Numbered from the stretch's first letter, positions 1 through 10,800 are shown. The stretch: DNA of 64,000 bases from Aeromonas rivuli (GCF_000820045.1 NZ_CDBJ01000079.1:62001-126000), one strand, 5' to 3'. Notes: generated by a model not told the origin, from the sequence alone. Numbers and translations: made by a program.

Positions 1-715
1 CGGTGTGGAAGCCGAGATGCGTGCCCGCCACGACGCCCTGTTCGAGATCCACTTCCTGGACTCCCGTCCGGTGCTGGAGATCCTGGAAGCCATCGGCCAC
101 ATGCCGTTGCCGCCTTATATTGACAGGCCCGACGAGGATGCCGACAAGGAGCGCTACCAGACCGTCTACAACCAGAAGCCGGGCGCCGTGGCGGCGCCGA
201 CCGCGGGTCTGCACTTCGATGAGCCCCTGCTGGCGAAGATCCGGGCCAAAGGGGTGGAGACCGCCTTCGTCACCCTGCATGTGGGAGCGGGCACCTTCCA
301 GCCGGTGCGGGTCGACAAGATTGAAGATCACCACATGCACTCGGAATATGCCGAGGTGCCCCAGGAGGTGGTGGACGCCATAGCCGCGACCCGGGCCCGT
401 GGTGGTCGCGTGATTGCGGTGGGCACCACCTCGGTGCGTTCCCTGGAGAGTGCGGCCAAGGTGACCCTGGCCCAGGGCAAGCCGCTGGCGCCGTTTTTCA
501 GCGACACCGACATCTTCATCTTCCCCGGCTACCAGTTCCAGGTGGTCGATGCCATGGTCACCAACTTCCATCTGCCGGAATCGACCCTGATCATGCTGGT
601 CAGTGCTTTCGCCGGGTATGAGAACGTGATGGCGGCCTATCAGGCGGCCGTGGCCGAGCAGTACCGTTTCTTCAGCTACGGGGACGCCATGTTCGTCACC
701 CGTCGCCGGGGCTGA
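1..715 (+). CDS. queA: tRNA preQ1(34) S-adenosylmethionine ribosyltransferase-isomerase QueA (5' truncated)
   Basis: C-terminal two thirds (about 237 residues of a roughly 345-residue family) of QueA, which transfers and isomerises the ribosyl part of SAM onto preQ1 at the tRNA wobble position to give epoxyqueuosine. The frame is already open at base 2, so the start lies outside the window. Conserved QueA stretches are clear: [40 protein letters not shown] and [10 protein letters not shown]. tgt, the previous enzyme of the queuosine pathway, starts 75 bases downstream on the same strand, as in E. coli. Identification is from the family motifs and the context. Confidence 0.97.
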   Translation, partial: GVEAEMRARHDALFEIHFLDSRPVLEILEAIGHMPLPPYIDRPDEDADKERYQTVYNQKPGAVAAPTAGLHFDEPLLAKIRAKGVETAFVTLHVGAGTFQPVRVDKIEDHHMHSEYAEVPQEVVDAIAATRARGGRVIAVGTTSVRSLESAAKVTLAQGKPLAPFFSDTDIFIFPGYQFQVVDAMVTNFHLPESTLIMLVSAFAGYENVMAAYQAAVAEQYRFFSYGDAMFVTRRRG

Positions 716-778
716 GCCGCGTTCAGTCCCATATCGGGCCCGTCGGGCTCCCTGCTGTCAGACTGTTTCTCTGACTGA

Positions 779-1924
<1,146 letters not shown>

Positions 1925-1981
1925 TAACAACAACGTATCAGCGCGTTGTGTCTTAAATCCATATCAATAAGAGGTTGTTAA

Positions 1982-2314
1982 ATGAGCATTATCTCCAAGG
2001 CCTATGCAGACGTCGGTGCCGGTCCCCAGGGTGGCGGCATGGAAATGATCATCATGCTGGCCGTGTTTGGCCTGATCTTCTACTTCATGATCTATCGTCC
2101 GCAAGCCAAGCGTGTAAAGGAACATAAAAACCTGATGAGCTCACTGGCCAAGGGCGATGAAGTGCTCACCTCCGGTGGCCTGGTCGGTAAAATCGCCAAA
2201 GTCTCCACCGAGAACGACTATCTGGTACTGGCCCTGAACGATCAGACCCAGGTCACCATCAAGCGTGATTTCGTCACCGCCGTTCTGCCCAAAGGTTCTA
2301 TCCAGTCCCTTTAA
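1982..2314 (+). CDS. yajC: preprotein translocase subunit YajC
   Basis: Small inner-membrane partner of SecDF in the Sec holotranslocon. The 110 residues have one membrane segment (about residues 20-38, MEMIIMLAVFGLIFYFMIY), the conserved YRPQAKR just after it, and a cytoplasmic SH3-like part with KGDEVLTSGGLVGKI. AAGAGGTTG precedes the ATG. secD follows after 18 bases, so the three sec genes very likely form one transcript. Confidence 0.97.
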   Translation: MSIISKAYADVGAGPQGGGMEMIIMLAVFGLIFYFMIYRPQAKRVKEHKNLMSSLAKGDEVLTSGGLVGKIAKVSTENDYLVLALNDQTQVTIKRDFVTAVLPKGSIQSL

Positions 2315-2332
2315 TCTCCCAAGGAGCACAGC

Positions 2333-4186
2333 GTGTTAAACCGCTATCCGCTGTGGAAATACCTGATGGTGATCATCGTGATCGCCATCGGTTTTCTATA
2401 TGCAGCCCCCAACCTGTACGGTGAAGATCCGGCTCTGCAAGTCTCCGCCAGTCGCGGTGCCGACGTTCAGCTCAAGACGCTGGATCAGGTTAAAGCGATC
2501 CTGGATGAGGCCGCTATTCCGGTCAAACATGCCGCCTTCGAACATGACCAGATCCTGGTCCGTTTCACCAATACCGAAGATCAGCTCAAGGCCCGCGACC
2601 TGGTTGCGTCCAAGCTGGGTGATGACTTTGTCACCGCGCTGAACCTGGCGCCGTCCACGCCCGCCTGGCTCGAGGCGATCGGTGCCGCTCCCCTCAAGCT
2701 GGGTCTCGACCTGCGCGGTGGTGTGCATTTCCTGATGGAAGTGGACATGGCCGAGGCGCTGGTCAAGCAGCAAGATCAGATGGTGCAGGATTTCCGTACC
2801 GAGCTGCGTACCCAGAAGATCCGTTACTCTGGGGTGCGCCGCAGCGGCGATCAGGTTGAAATCCTGTTCCGTGATGAAGCGGATCAAGAGAAGGCCATCG
2901 CCCATCTGCGCCGCCAGAATGCGGATCTGACCTTCAACAGCGAGCAGAAGGGTGATGACTTCCTGATCCTGGCTACCTTGAGTGAAGCCAAGATCAAGGA
3001 GGTGAAGAAGTACGCTCTCGAGCAGAACATCACCATCATCCGTAACCGGGTCAACGAGCTGGGCGTCGCCGAGCCGCTGGTGCAGCAACAGGGTGCCGAG
3101 CGCATCGTGGTCGAGTTGCCCGGTATCCAGGATACCGCCCGTGCCAAGGAAATTCTGGGCGCCACCGCGACCCTGGAATTCCACATGGTGGATGAGACCG
3201 CCGATCCCCAGGCTGCCGCCGATGGCCGGGTACCGCCGAGCTCCAAGGTCTATACCGATCGCAATGGCCGCCCCGTGGTGCTGCAAAAACGCATCATCCT
3301 GACCGGTGACCATATTGTCGGTGCCCAGTCGGGCTTCGACGAGTACAGCCGTCCCCAGGTCAACATCAAGCTCGATGGCCAGGGTGGCAACAAGATGGCC
3401 AACTTTACCAAGGACAATGTGGGTAAAGGCATGGCCACCGTATTCATCGAATACAAGCCGGTGGGTCAACCCGGTCCGGACGGCAAGCGCAAGTTCCGCA
3501 AGCAGGAAGAGGTGATCAACGTCGCGACTATCCAGTCACGGCTGGGAAGCCAGTTCCGCATCACCGGCATAGACAACGCCAACGAAGCCCACAACCTGGC
3601 GCTGCTGCTGCGTGCCGGTGCCCTGATTGCGCCCATCCAGATAGTGGAAGAGCGCACTATAGGCCCGAGCCTCGGTCAGCAGAACATCGACAACGGTATG
3701 GAAGCCATCGGCTGGGCCATGCTGGTGATAGTGCTGTTCATGGGGATCTACTACCGTGCGTTCGGTTGGGTGGCCAACCTGGCCCTCACCATGAACCTGG
3801 TGCTGATCGTCGGCATCATGTCGATGATACCGGGGGCCACCATGACTCTGCCGGGTATCGCCGGTATCGTCTTGACGCTGGGGATGGCGGTGGATGCGAA
3901 CGTGCTGATCTACGAGCGTATTCGTGAAGAGATCCGCAATGGTCGCGGGGTGCAGCAAGCCATTCACATGGGCTTCGACCGCGCCTTCTCGACTATCGCC
4001 GACTCGAACATCACCTCGCTCATCACCTGTGTGATCCTGTTTGGTATCGGCACCGGGGCCATCAAGGGCTTCGCCCTGACCCTGGGTATAGGTCTGACCG
4101 CCTCCATGTTTACGGCCATCACGGTATCCCGCGCCATTATCAACCTGGCCTGGGGTGGACGGCGCATCGACAAGCTGCCGATCTAA
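2333..4186 (+). CDS. secD: protein translocase subunit SecD
   Basis: Inner-membrane RND-type subunit that, with SecF, uses proton motive force to pull proteins out of the Sec channel on the periplasmic side. The 617 residues match the usual 615-620. Seen: an N-terminal membrane segment, a large periplasmic P1 region holding the SecD signature [16 protein letters not shown] (about residues 122-137), and a C-terminal six-helix bundle with [20 protein letters not shown]. The start is GTG, placed by AAGGAG eight bases upstream and by the conserved [10 protein letters not shown]-terminus. secF begins 9 bases after the stop. Confidence 0.98.
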   Translation: MLNRYPLWKYLMVIIVIAIGFLYAAPNLYGEDPALQVSASRGADVQLKTLDQVKAILDEAAIPVKHAAFEHDQILVRFTNTEDQLKARDLVASKLGDDFVTALNLAPSTPAWLEAIGAAPLKLGLDLRGGVHFLMEVDMAEALVKQQDQMVQDFRTELRTQKIRYSGVRRSGDQVEILFRDEADQEKAIAHLRRQNADLTFNSEQKGDDFLILATLSEAKIKEVKKYALEQNITIIRNRVNELGVAEPLVQQQGAERIVVELPGIQDTARAKEILGATATLEFHMVDETADPQAAADGRVPPSSKVYTDRNGRPVVLQKRIILTGDHIVGAQSGFDEYSRPQVNIKLDGQGGNKMANFTKDNVGKGMATVFIEYKPVGQPGPDGKRKFRKQEEVINVATIQSRLGSQFRITGIDNANEAHNLALLLRAGALIAPIQIVEERTIGPSLGQQNIDNGMEAIGWAMLVIVLFMGIYYRAFGWVANLALTMNLVLIVGIMSMIPGATMTLPGIAGIVLTLGMAVDANVLIYERIREEIRNGRGVQQAIHMGFDRAFSTIADSNITSLITCVILFGIGTGAIKGFALTLGIGLTASMFTAITVSRAIINLAWGGRRIDKLPI

Positions 4187-4195
4187 GGAAGAGAC

Positions 4196-5143
4196 ATGTT
4201 TCAGATTCTACATTTTGAAAAGCCCATCCCCTTCATGCGCTTTGCCAAGTCGGGAATGGTGTTCTCTGCCTTGCTGACGATACTCGCCCTGTTCTGCCTG
4301 TTCGATCGGGGTTTGAACTGGGGGCTGGACTTTACCGGTGGTACCACCATCGAGGTGGGGTTCCAGCAGTCGGTGAGCCTGGACAAGATGCACGAAGCAC
4401 TGGCAGAGCGGAAGATTGAAGGGGCGACCCTGCAATTCTTCGGTTCCAGCCGTGACGTACTGGTGCGCATGACTCCGAAAGAGGGGGTCAAGGTGGAGCA
4501 ACAGGGCAACGAAGTCTTGGCAGCTGCGAAGCTGGTTGATGAAGGCGCCATTCTCAAGCGAGTCGAATTCGTCGGCCCTTCGGTGGGTGATGAACTGGCG
4601 ACAGACGGGGCCTTGGCCATGCTGGCTTCCATCCTCTGTATCCTGGCCTACGTGGCGGTGCGGTTTGAGTGGCGGCTGGCGATGGGGGGTATCCTCTCCC
4701 TGGCGCACGATGTCATCATCACCCTCGGCATCTTTGCCTACTTCCAGTACGAGTTCGACTTGACCGTATTGGCGGCCTTGATGACTCTGGTGGGTTACTC
4801 CCTGAACGACACCATAGTGGTGTTTGACCGGGTGCGGGAGAACTTCCGCAAGGTGCGCAAAGGAGATACCCCCTACATCATGGATCTCTCCATGACCGAA
4901 ACCCTGAGCCGGACCATCATCACTTCGGGGCTGACCTTCGTGGTGGTGGTGGCGCTGCTGCTCAAGGGTGGACCCTTGATCCATGGTTTTGCCATCGCCA
5001 TGGTGATCGGGGTGGCCTTCGGGACCTACTCCTCCATCTATGTGGCGAGTGCCTCCGCCATGTTCTTCGGCATCAAACGGGAGCACATGCTGCCGACCCA
5101 AGTCGATAAAGAAGGAGCCGATCTACCAGAGATCATGCCCTGA
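4196..5143 (+). CDS. secF: protein translocase subunit SecF
   Basis: Partner of SecD. The 315 residues (family about 320) contain the SecF signature GLNWGLDFTGGTTIEVGF (about 35-52), a periplasmic domain, and C-terminal helices with VGYSLNDTIVVFDRVREN. ATG with GGAAGAG upstream. Last gene of the block; an intrinsic terminator starts 26 bases after its stop. Confidence 0.98.
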   Translation: MFQILHFEKPIPFMRFAKSGMVFSALLTILALFCLFDRGLNWGLDFTGGTTIEVGFQQSVSLDKMHEALAERKIEGATLQFFGSSRDVLVRMTPKEGVKVEQQGNEVLAAAKLVDEGAILKRVEFVGPSVGDELATDGALAMLASILCILAYVAVRFEWRLAMGGILSLAHDVIITLGIFAYFQYEFDLTVLAALMTLVGYSLNDTIVVFDRVRENFRKVRKGDTPYIMDLSMTETLSRTIITSGLTFVVVVALLLKGGPLIHGFAIAMVIGVAFGTYSSIYVASASAMFFGIKREHMLPTQVDKEGADLPEIMP

Positions 5144-5168
5144 TTGCTGGTCGACAGCCTTGATGAAA

Positions 5169-5197
5169 GAGAGCGCCTCCGGGCGCTCTCTTTTTTT
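5169..5197 (+). terminator. intrinsic terminator after secF
   Basis: GAGAGCGCC (5169-5177) pairs perfectly with GGCGCTCTC (5182-5190) across a TCCG loop and is followed by seven T. Ends the yajC-secDF transcript. Confidence 0.9.
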
Positions 5198-5330
5198 GAG
5201 CGGCGCTATGGGTTGCACAAGGAGGGGGGTGACAAATGCGCCCATCCCCCGTATGGTCATGGCTTGCTATCTTCCGGGCGGGCTCCCATGCCAGCCGTGA
5301 TCCGCCATTCCTGACCGCAAGGAGCCTTCC

Positions 5331-5699
5331 ATGCAACACAGTCCCCGTTTCCTCGCTTTGGTTGAGGCCATTCGTGGCCAGATTACCGAAACCGATGTGC
5401 ACCAGATAAAACGTTGGCAGGATGAGGGGCGCACCTTTCACCTGATTGATGTCCGCGAGGAGAGCGAGTGGGCCAAGGGTCATCTGCCGGGGGCCAGTTA
5501 CCTCGGCAAAGGGGTGATCGAGCGCGATATCGAGCTCCGTTACCCGGATCCTGATACGGAACTCTTCCTTTACTGCGGTGGCGGCTTTCGCTCCATATTG
5601 GCGACCGATGCCCTGCAGAAGATGGGATATCGCCATGTGGTCAGCGTCGATGGAGGCTTTCGGGGCTGGTCCGAGGCTGGATACCCTGTCGAATCCTGA
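5331..5699 (+). CDS. rhodanese-like domain protein (single domain)
   Basis: A 122-residue single-domain rhodanese, a family that carries sulfur as a cysteine persulfide. The fold markers are FHLIDVREESEW (about 37-48), GHLPGASYLG (50-59), and the active-site loop YCGGGFRS with Cys82 in the nucleophile position. The C-terminal GGFRGWSEAGYP is also typical. No signal peptide, so presumably cytoplasmic. AAGGAG precedes the ATG. It stands alone after the secF terminator and before nlpI; its sulfur acceptor cannot be deduced from context. Confidence 0.88.
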   Translation: MQHSPRFLALVEAIRGQITETDVHQIKRWQDEGRTFHLIDVREESEWAKGHLPGASYLGKGVIERDIELRYPDPDTELFLYCGGGFRSILATDALQKMGYRHVVSVDGGFRGWSEAGYPVES

Positions 5700-5789
5700 T
5701 TTATTTGTCGAGAAGCAGGCCAGCCACATGACAAAGCCTTGCTTCCTCTTTACCATATGCCAGGTCAAGGGTCTGGGTCGGAGTGTTCA

Positions 5790-6740
5790 TTGAGCGTCAG
5801 TAAAGGGATGGGATACCTGCTCGGTGTCCTGGTGTTGCTGCCCCTGTGGGGATGCAGCAGTAGTAGTCAGGTAGAGCCCCCTAAAGTTACCCAACCGCAG
5901 CCCACATCGCTGGTGCTGGCGACGCCGTTACAGGTTTCCTATCAGAGCGAACTGGCCCTGGCCCGTCTGGGACAGATGCTGGGTGAGATGGAGCTGACTC
6001 CTGAGCAACGTGCCGAGCTGTTCTACGAGCGCGCCGTGGTGTTCGATCGGGTGGGACTGCGTTCCCTGGCCCGGCTCGACTTCAACCGCGCCTTGCGGGA
6101 GAAGCCGGACTTTGCCGAGGCCTACAACTTTATCGGTGTCTATCTGGTTCAGCAGCAGAACTATGACGAGGCCTATGAGGCATTCGACTCGGCGCTGGAG
6201 CTGGCCCCGGATTATGACTATGCCTATTTGAATCGTGGCATCGCCCTCTATTACGGCAACAGAGCCGCCCTGTCCGTCTCGGACATGAAGCGTTTCTATG
6301 ATGCCCAGCCCGAAGATCCCTATCGGGCCCTCTGGTTCTATCTGGCCGAGCGCAAACTCGACGAGTCGACGGCCATGAGCCATCTGCGGGATCACCTGAA
6401 CAAGCAGGGTGATGATGCCTGGAACTGGGATCTGGTGCGCCTTTACACCGGCCAGATCAATGCGACCCAGCTGATGGGCAGCGTGGTGAAAGGGGTCAAG
6501 GACAACCGTGAACTGGCCGAGCGCCTGTGCGAGACCTACTTCTATCTCGGCAAGTTCGAGCTGTTCAAGGGTAACCGCAAAGAGGCGATCAGCTACTTCA
6601 AGCTGGCGCTGGCCAACAACGTCTATGACTTCATCGAGCACAGATATGCGTTGCTGGAGCTGGAGTTGATGGCGAGAAAGTCGCCGCCCCCGGGCAGTCA
6701 GCCCCAGGGCGAGCAAAGCGGCAAACCCGCCGCGCTCTAA
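5790..6740 (+). CDS. nlpI: outer-membrane lipoprotein NlpI (TPR)
   Basis: Lipoprotein with tetratricopeptide repeats; in E. coli NlpI is an adaptor for peptidoglycan hydrolases and the Prc protease. TTG at 5790 is chosen as start because GGAG lies about 7 bases upstream and it gives a compact lipoprotein signal with lipobox LPLWGC (Cys22); the frame is also open further upstream from a TTG at 5739. The mature part matches NlpI along its length: RAELFYERAVVFDRVGLRSL, YNFIGVYL, ALELAPDYDYAYLNRGIALYYG and the end NNVYDFIEHRYALLELEL. 316 residues against 294 in E. coli. Confidence 0.92.
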   Translation: MSVSKGMGYLLGVLVLLPLWGCSSSSQVEPPKVTQPQPTSLVLATPLQVSYQSELALARLGQMLGEMELTPEQRAELFYERAVVFDRVGLRSLARLDFNRALREKPDFAEAYNFIGVYLVQQQNYDEAYEAFDSALELAPDYDYAYLNRGIALYYGNRAALSVSDMKRFYDAQPEDPYRALWFYLAERKLDESTAMSHLRDHLNKQGDDAWNWDLVRLYTGQINATQLMGSVVKGVKDNRELAERLCETYFYLGKFELFKGNRKEAISYFKLALANNVYDFIEHRYALLELELMARKSPPPGSQPQGEQSGKPAAL

Positions 6741-6756
6741 GTTGCGCTGTTAACAT

Positions 6757-6782
6757 AAAGGCCTCATTGCGAGGCCTTTATT
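6757..6782. terminator. bidirectional terminator between nlpI and ubiV
   Basis: AAAGGCCTC (6757-6765) and GAGGCCTTT (6771-6779) form a 9-bp stem with an ATTGC loop, with A/T-rich flanks on both sides. nlpI and ubiV converge here. Confidence 0.75.
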
Positions 6783-6798
6783 GTTGTTGGTGCCGTGC

Positions 6799-7671
6799 TC
6801 ATTGCGCCAGGCGGATGCCCGGGATCTGGTGCCAGTAGCCGTTGCATTCGCGATCCCCCGAGAGGGGCAGGGGAGCCAGGCCCTGCTGGTTGGCCCTGAA
6901 CTGGGCCAAGGTATCCAGGGTATCCATCCCTTGTGGGGAGAGGCGCACCACATCCACCAGACCCGCCATACCGCCAAGTTCATTGCCCAGGTTGTAGCAG
7001 TAACCTGATTGGGTCTGGATCCCATTGAGGTTGAAGAGCGGTTGTCCCTCCCGACTCAGGGCCTGGCGGCCGGTCGGATAGTGGATGCAGGCCAGCTCGC
7101 AGCCATCCTTGGGTTTATCCAGGGCGCGGGCCGTGAAGCAGCGGGCCGAATAGGCCAGCGGCAGATAGCCATGGCCGAACAGTTCCACCTCGAAATGCTG
7201 GCGATCCGTTGCCAAGTCCTGGGTGAGAGTGACCAGCCAGTCGCGGGAGAGCTCCACCGGCATCACCCAGCGTGTCATGCCCTGTTTGAGCAGCATGCGC
7301 AGCACCTCGGCGTTATAGGCGTTGATGGCGGGGCCGCAGACGAAGGGCACGCCAGCCTCCCGGGCGAGCTGTACGGCGCCCAGATCGTTCGCCTCTATCA
7401 TCAGTTCGCCATTGTCGACCAGCCGCTTGAGTTCCTTGAGCTCGGACGGAGCCGAAATGAGCGCCAGGGTGGAGAGCACCCCCTGTTTGCCGCTCGCCGC
7501 GATCTGCTTGGCGAGGGCTATCCACTCCTCGACCTTGAATTCACGGCGTTTGCTGCACACCGTCTCGCCCAGATAGATGATGTCGGCATCGCTGGCCATG
7601 GCGGCCTGATAGAAAGCCTGGGTATCGGTCTTGGGCCAGTAGAAGAGCAGGGGCCCGAGAGAAAATTGCAT
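6799..7671 (-). CDS. ubiV: O2-independent ubiquinone biosynthesis protein UbiV (U32 family)
   Basis: UbiU and UbiV form the Fe-S complex that hydroxylates ubiquinone precursors without oxygen, with UbiT as accessory lipid-binding protein. The 290 residues match E. coli UbiV (YhbV). The four cysteines expected to hold the 4Fe-4S cluster are present: Cys39 (GETVCSKRR), then Cys178, Cys191 and Cys195 (SARCFTA...DGCELACIHYP). GGAGC lies before the ATG. It is downstream of ubiU on the same strand with a 79-base gap. Confidence 0.95.
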   Translation of the reverse strand: MQFSLGPLLFYWPKTDTQAFYQAAMASDADIIYLGETVCSKRREFKVEEWIALAKQIAASGKQGVLSTLALISAPSELKELKRLVDNGELMIEANDLGAVQLAREAGVPFVCGPAINAYNAEVLRMLLKQGMTRWVMPVELSRDWLVTLTQDLATDRQHFEVELFGHGYLPLAYSARCFTARALDKPKDGCELACIHYPTGRQALSREGQPLFNLNGIQTQSGYCYNLGNELGGMAGLVDVVRLSPQGMDTLDTLAQFRANQQGLAPLPLSGDRECNGYWHQIPGIRLAQ

Positions 7672-7750
7672 TAGTTGTGCTCCTTGCCGTCATGCTGGCG
7701 GTGGAAGATATTGCCGTCTTGTCTGAGAGAGCGGGGCATAGGGCCTCTCC

Positions 7751-8746
7751 TTATTGCCATTTGCGGTGATAGGCGCCGAGGGTGGTTTGACTGCCCTCGG
7801 AGACGCGGGCGAGCTGGGCATCCCACTCGGGCTTGACGCTGTAGTGCTCGGGATCGCTCAGGTAGCTGTCGATGGCCGCGCGCCATACCCGGGTGACCTG
7901 TTCGACGTAGGCCGGGCTGCGCTGGCGCCCCTCAATCTTGACTGACTGCACGCCGGCACCAAACAGCTCGGGCAACAACCCCAAGGTGTTGAGGCTGGTG
8001 GGTTCCTCCAGGGCATGATAAGTCTGGCCATCCACCTCGAAGCGCCCCTTGCACAGGGTCGGGTAGCCGGCGTTTTCACCGGGTCCGTAGCGATCGATCA
8101 GCACCTCGTTGAGCCTGGACTCGAGCCCTTTTGGGGTCTCTTCCCAGCGCACGTACTTGGCCGGTGAGCAGGCGCCGACGGTGTTGGGGCTCTCCCCGGT
8201 CAAGTAGGAGGAGAGGTAGCAGCGCCCCTCCGCCATGATGCAGAGGCTGCCAAAGGCGAAGACTTCCAGGCCGACGTCGGTCTCGCGGGACAACTGCCTG
8301 ACCTGATGCATGGAGAGCACCCGGGGCAGCACAATGCGGGTCGCCTTGAACGCTTGCTGATAGAAGCGGATCGCGGCGGCATTGGTGGCGCTGGCCTGCA
8401 CCGAGACATGGAGTTCCATCTCGGGGTAGCGGCGGCTGGCATAATCGAGCACGGCCAGATCGGCGATGATGAGCGCATCGGCGCCGAGTTCCACCCCTCT
8501 GTCTACCGCTTGTTGCCACCTGGCATGCTGGTTTGGGTGGGCGAAGGTGTTGATGGCGATATGCAGCTTGCGGCCATGTTGATGGACATAGTCGACCGCT
8601 TTTTCCAGCTTGCCGCCATCGAAATTGAGCCCCGCGAAATGGCGGGCATTGGTGTCATCCTTGAAGCCGATATAGACGGCATCTGCGCCGTTATCCACGG
8701 CACTTTTCAGGGCCGGCAGGCTGCCTGCCGGGCAGAGTAATTCCAT
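7751..8746 (-). CDS. ubiU: O2-independent ubiquinone biosynthesis protein UbiU (U32 family)
   Basis: Partner of UbiV. The 331 residues are the same length as E. coli UbiU, beginning MELLCPAGSLPALK. The cluster ligands Cys169, Cys176, Cys193 and Cys232 sit at the E. coli positions (SLCIMAEGRCYLSSYLTGES, ACSPAKYVRW, PTLCKGRF), along with the U32 motif VKIEGRQRSPAYV. An in-frame ATG 18 bases upstream exists, but GGAGC just before 8746 and the family N-terminus favour this start. Divergent from ubiT, as in E. coli. Confidence 0.96.
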   Translation of the reverse strand: MELLCPAGSLPALKSAVDNGADAVYIGFKDDTNARHFAGLNFDGGKLEKAVDYVHQHGRKLHIAINTFAHPNQHARWQQAVDRGVELGADALIIADLAVLDYASRRYPEMELHVSVQASATNAAAIRFYQQAFKATRIVLPRVLSMHQVRQLSRETDVGLEVFAFGSLCIMAEGRCYLSSYLTGESPNTVGACSPAKYVRWEETPKGLESRLNEVLIDRYGPGENAGYPTLCKGRFEVDGQTYHALEEPTSLNTLGLLPELFGAGVQSVKIEGRQRSPAYVEQVTRVWRAAIDSYLSDPEHYSVKPEWDAQLARVSEGSQTTLGAYHRKWQ

Positions 8747-8931
8747 CGGTTGTGCTCCGATCACGCAAAAGTGTCCCGATTGTATGCAGGGTTGTCGTCA
8801 CGCTTTTTGACCTGAGGCAGTTTTCGGTGGCTTTACCCAGAGAGGGTTAACCGCGCACAAGTTTGATTTTCAACAGGATCCATCTCCTCGGCCTGTGTTT
8901 GAATGCCCGAAAACCTCATGAGGAGTGAATC

Positions 8932-9465
8932 GTGTTTCAACAACTGCAGCACCGTCTGGTCGAACGGGCCCCCCAACTGCTGCGCCGCCCTTTGGGGCTG
9001 GTGCCCTTTACCCTGCAGCGCAGGTTGATGGAACCCTTGCTGGCCCGGGTGTTTCGGGAGGCTATCGCGGACGGGGATCTCGACTTCCTGACGGACAAGT
9101 GGCTGAAGGTTGAGGTGACGGATCTGGCACTGTCCTGGTTCATCAGCCTGCGCGAAGGTCAGCTGGCGGTGGTCAAGGGGGCGCCTCGGGTGGATGTCAG
9201 CTTCAGCGGTGGCGCCGAGGATCTCATCCTCATCGCGGCGCGCAAGGAAGATCCGGACACGCTCTTCTTCCAGCGGCGCCTCAAGATTGAAGGGGATACC
9301 GAACTTGGCCTCGAGCTCAAGAACCTGATAGATAGCCTGGATCTGGCCTCCCTGCCTGCCTTGCTCAAGTACCCCTTGCTGGATCTGGCGCACCTCATCG
9401 AGCGCGGAAAGGGAGCCTCAGAACAAACGGTGGCGACGGCGCAGGGTGCAGCGCTTCAGTTGTGA
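8932..9465 (+). CDS. ubiT: ubiquinone biosynthesis accessory factor UbiT (SCP2 domain)
   Basis: 177-residue SCP2-type lipid-binding protein that presents ubiquinone intermediates to UbiU/UbiV. The N-terminal PLGLVPFTLQRRLMEPLLARVFREAI and the SCP2 core (about residues 40-140, with VDVSFSGGAEDLILIAARKEDPDTLFF in sections) match YhbT. The start is GTG with GAGGAG upstream. Divergent from ubiU across 185 bases. Its last 48 bases overlap the end of the membrane-protein gene on the other strand. Confidence 0.93.
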   Translation: MFQQLQHRLVERAPQLLRRPLGLVPFTLQRRLMEPLLARVFREAIADGDLDFLTDKWLKVEVTDLALSWFISLREGQLAVVKGAPRVDVSFSGGAEDLILIAARKEDPDTLFFQRRLKIEGDTELGLELKNLIDSLDLASLPALLKYPLLDLAHLIERGKGASEQTVATAQGAALQL

Positions 9466-9825
9466 CGCCAGCCCCGGGGTATGGTGGCGATGCAAGTGCC
9501 TTGCCCAGAGGCAGCGCAGGGCCCAGCAAGCGGCCAGCAGCGCCAGCCAACGCCCTTGCTCGTGCTGGCCCAGGGCAATGGCCAGCCCGAGCAGGAGAAA
9601 GGGCTGCGCTTCATAGAGCCACTCGGGGCGAAACCAGCGATGCCGCGGATAGACCACCAGATCGGTGCGCCTGTAGCTGGAGCGCATCATCCAGATCAGG
9701 GCGCCACAGCCAAACAACAGGGCACCAGCCCCCCATAGCAGGGGGTGATGACCAAGCAGTAGCAGCAGGCTCCCCCCGCCCAGATAAACGCTTGGCAAAC
9801 TTTCGTATAACCTGCGTGGCAACAT
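9418..9825 (-). CDS. small inner-membrane protein, function unknown
   Basis: 135 residues. The N-terminus MLPRRLYESLPSVYLGGGS is followed by three or four hydrophobic segments (about 12-27, 30-46, 73-85, 90-104), then a strongly basic tail rich in Arg and His. I do not recognise a named family; the start motif resembles a conserved gammaproteobacterial membrane protein, but that is from memory. It converges on ubiT with a 48-base overlap and lies back to back with trmJ. It is the only long, hydrophobic frame here, which supports it being real. Confidence 0.6.
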   Translation of the reverse strand: MLPRRLYESLPSVYLGGGSLLLLLGHHPLLWGAGALLFGCGALIWMMRSSYRRTDLVVYPRHRWFRPEWLYEAQPFLLLGLAIALGQHEQGRWLALLAACWALRCLWARHLHRHHTPGLASQLKRCTLRRRHRLF

Positions 9826-9940
9826 GCCGGCGTACCTCTGAACCGTCTCCCTATCTTGTTAGTCCCGACTCCCTGGGGGATTAGTTCCCGCTTACCGTGA
9901 AATGGATCGGTATTTACGATGCCAAAAGGGGGATTGGCTA

Positions 9941-9949
9941 TGTTACAAT
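9941..9949 (+). promoter_or_regulatory. extended -10 promoter for trmJ
   Basis: TGTTACAAT at 9941-9949 fits an extended -10 (TGn + TACAAT). It is 34 bases before the trmJ start. No good -35 is visible, as expected for this class. Confidence 0.4.
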
Positions 9950-9982
9950 TGCGCGCCATTTTTCACGAAAGATTGACCGGGA

Positions 9983-10711
9983 ATGTTGGATAAGATTCGT
10001 ATCGTCTTGGTAAACACCTCTCACACCGGCAACATGGGCTCGGCCGCTCGCGCCATGAAGACCATGGGCCTGAGCAATATGATACTGGTTGATCCCCAGG
10101 AGCTGCCCGATAGCCATGCTAACGCCCTGGCGGCGGGTGCCAGCGACATACTGGCCAATGCCCGTGTCGTTGCGACCCTGGATGAGGCGATCGCCGATTG
10201 CGCCCTGGTGATCGGAACCAGCGCGCGTTCGCGTACCCTGAGCTGGCCCATGCTGGATCCGCGCGAAGCGGGAGAGCAGCTGGTGAGGGAGGCGAACCAG
10301 CATCCGGTTGCCTTGGTCTTTGGCCGTGAGCGCACGGGTCTCACCAATGACGAACTGCAGAAGTGCCACTTCCATGTGGCCATTCCGGCCAATCCCGAAT
10401 ATAGCTCCCTCAACCTCGCCATGGCGGTGCAGACCCTCTGCTACGAGATACGCATGCACTGGCTGGCGAGCCAGGAGCAGGTCCCAGAGCCCATGAATGA
10501 GGTCGCCTACCCGAGTGGTGAACAGCTTGATGGTTTTTATCGCCATCTGGAGCAGACACTGCTGCAGACCGGCTTCATTAGCGAAGAGCATCCGGGGCAG
10601 GTGATCAACAAGCTGCGTCGCCTGTTCAATCGGGCCCGTCCCGAGGCGGTCGAACTCAACATCTTGCGCGGCATATTGACGTCGGTTCAGAAACCAAGAC
10701 CGCAGGATTAA
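9983..10711 (+). CDS. trmJ: tRNA (cytidine/uridine-32-2'-O)-methyltransferase TrmJ
   Basis: SPOUT-family methyltransferase acting on position 32 of tRNAs. The 242 residues match the E. coli protein: [20 protein letters not shown] at the N-terminus (with the conserved Asn and Arg of the family), [15 protein letters not shown] for the knot, and [17 protein letters not shown]. Upstream of iscR, as in E. coli; its stop codon overlaps the first IscR operator. Confidence 0.97.
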   Translation: MLDKIRIVLVNTSHTGNMGSAARAMKTMGLSNMILVDPQELPDSHANALAAGASDILANARVVATLDEAIADCALVIGTSARSRTLSWPMLDPREAGEQLVREANQHPVALVFGRERTGLTNDELQKCHFHVAIPANPEYSSLNLAMAVQTLCYEIRMHWLASQEQVPEPMNEVAYPSGEQLDGFYRHLEQTLLQTGFISEEHPGQVINKLRRLFNRARPEAVELNILRGILTSVQKPRPQD

Positions 10712-10734
10712 TCCCGACTAAAACGGTCAACTAT
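10710..10734 (-). promoter_or_regulatory. IscR type 1 operator, distal copy
   Basis: Read on the minus strand, the 25 bases follow the type 1 IscR consensus (ATAsYYGACTrwwwYAGTCrrsTAT, given here as the published pattern) with about three mismatches: ATAGTTGACC, then TTTTAGTCGGG. It overlaps the trmJ stop codon and abuts the proximal site. Confidence 0.7.
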
Positions 10735-10759
10735 ATACTTGACTGAATTAGTCGGGTAT
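10735..10759 (+). promoter_or_regulatory. IscR type 1 operator, proximal copy
   Basis: All 25 positions fit the type 1 IscR consensus: ATACTTGACT, GAATT, then AGTCGGGTAT. It lies 42 bases upstream of iscR and includes a TTGACT that could serve as -35, so the [2Fe-2S] form of IscR bound here would shut the operon down. Together with the distal site this copies the two-site layout of the E. coli isc promoter. Confidence 0.88.
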
Positions 10760-10800
10760 GTGACCATTATTGCCAATTGGTTCGCAAGACGGTAACGGAT

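Noticed and set aside
1930-1949. ACAACG/CGTTGT hairpin between tgt and yajC as a terminator
   Set aside because: Only 6 bp, no T-run; too weak to call.
8863-8876. FNR-like sequence TTGAT-N4-AACAG between ubiU and ubiT
   Set aside because: Only the left half matches; the right half has too few matches, although FNR control of these genes in E. coli makes it tempting.
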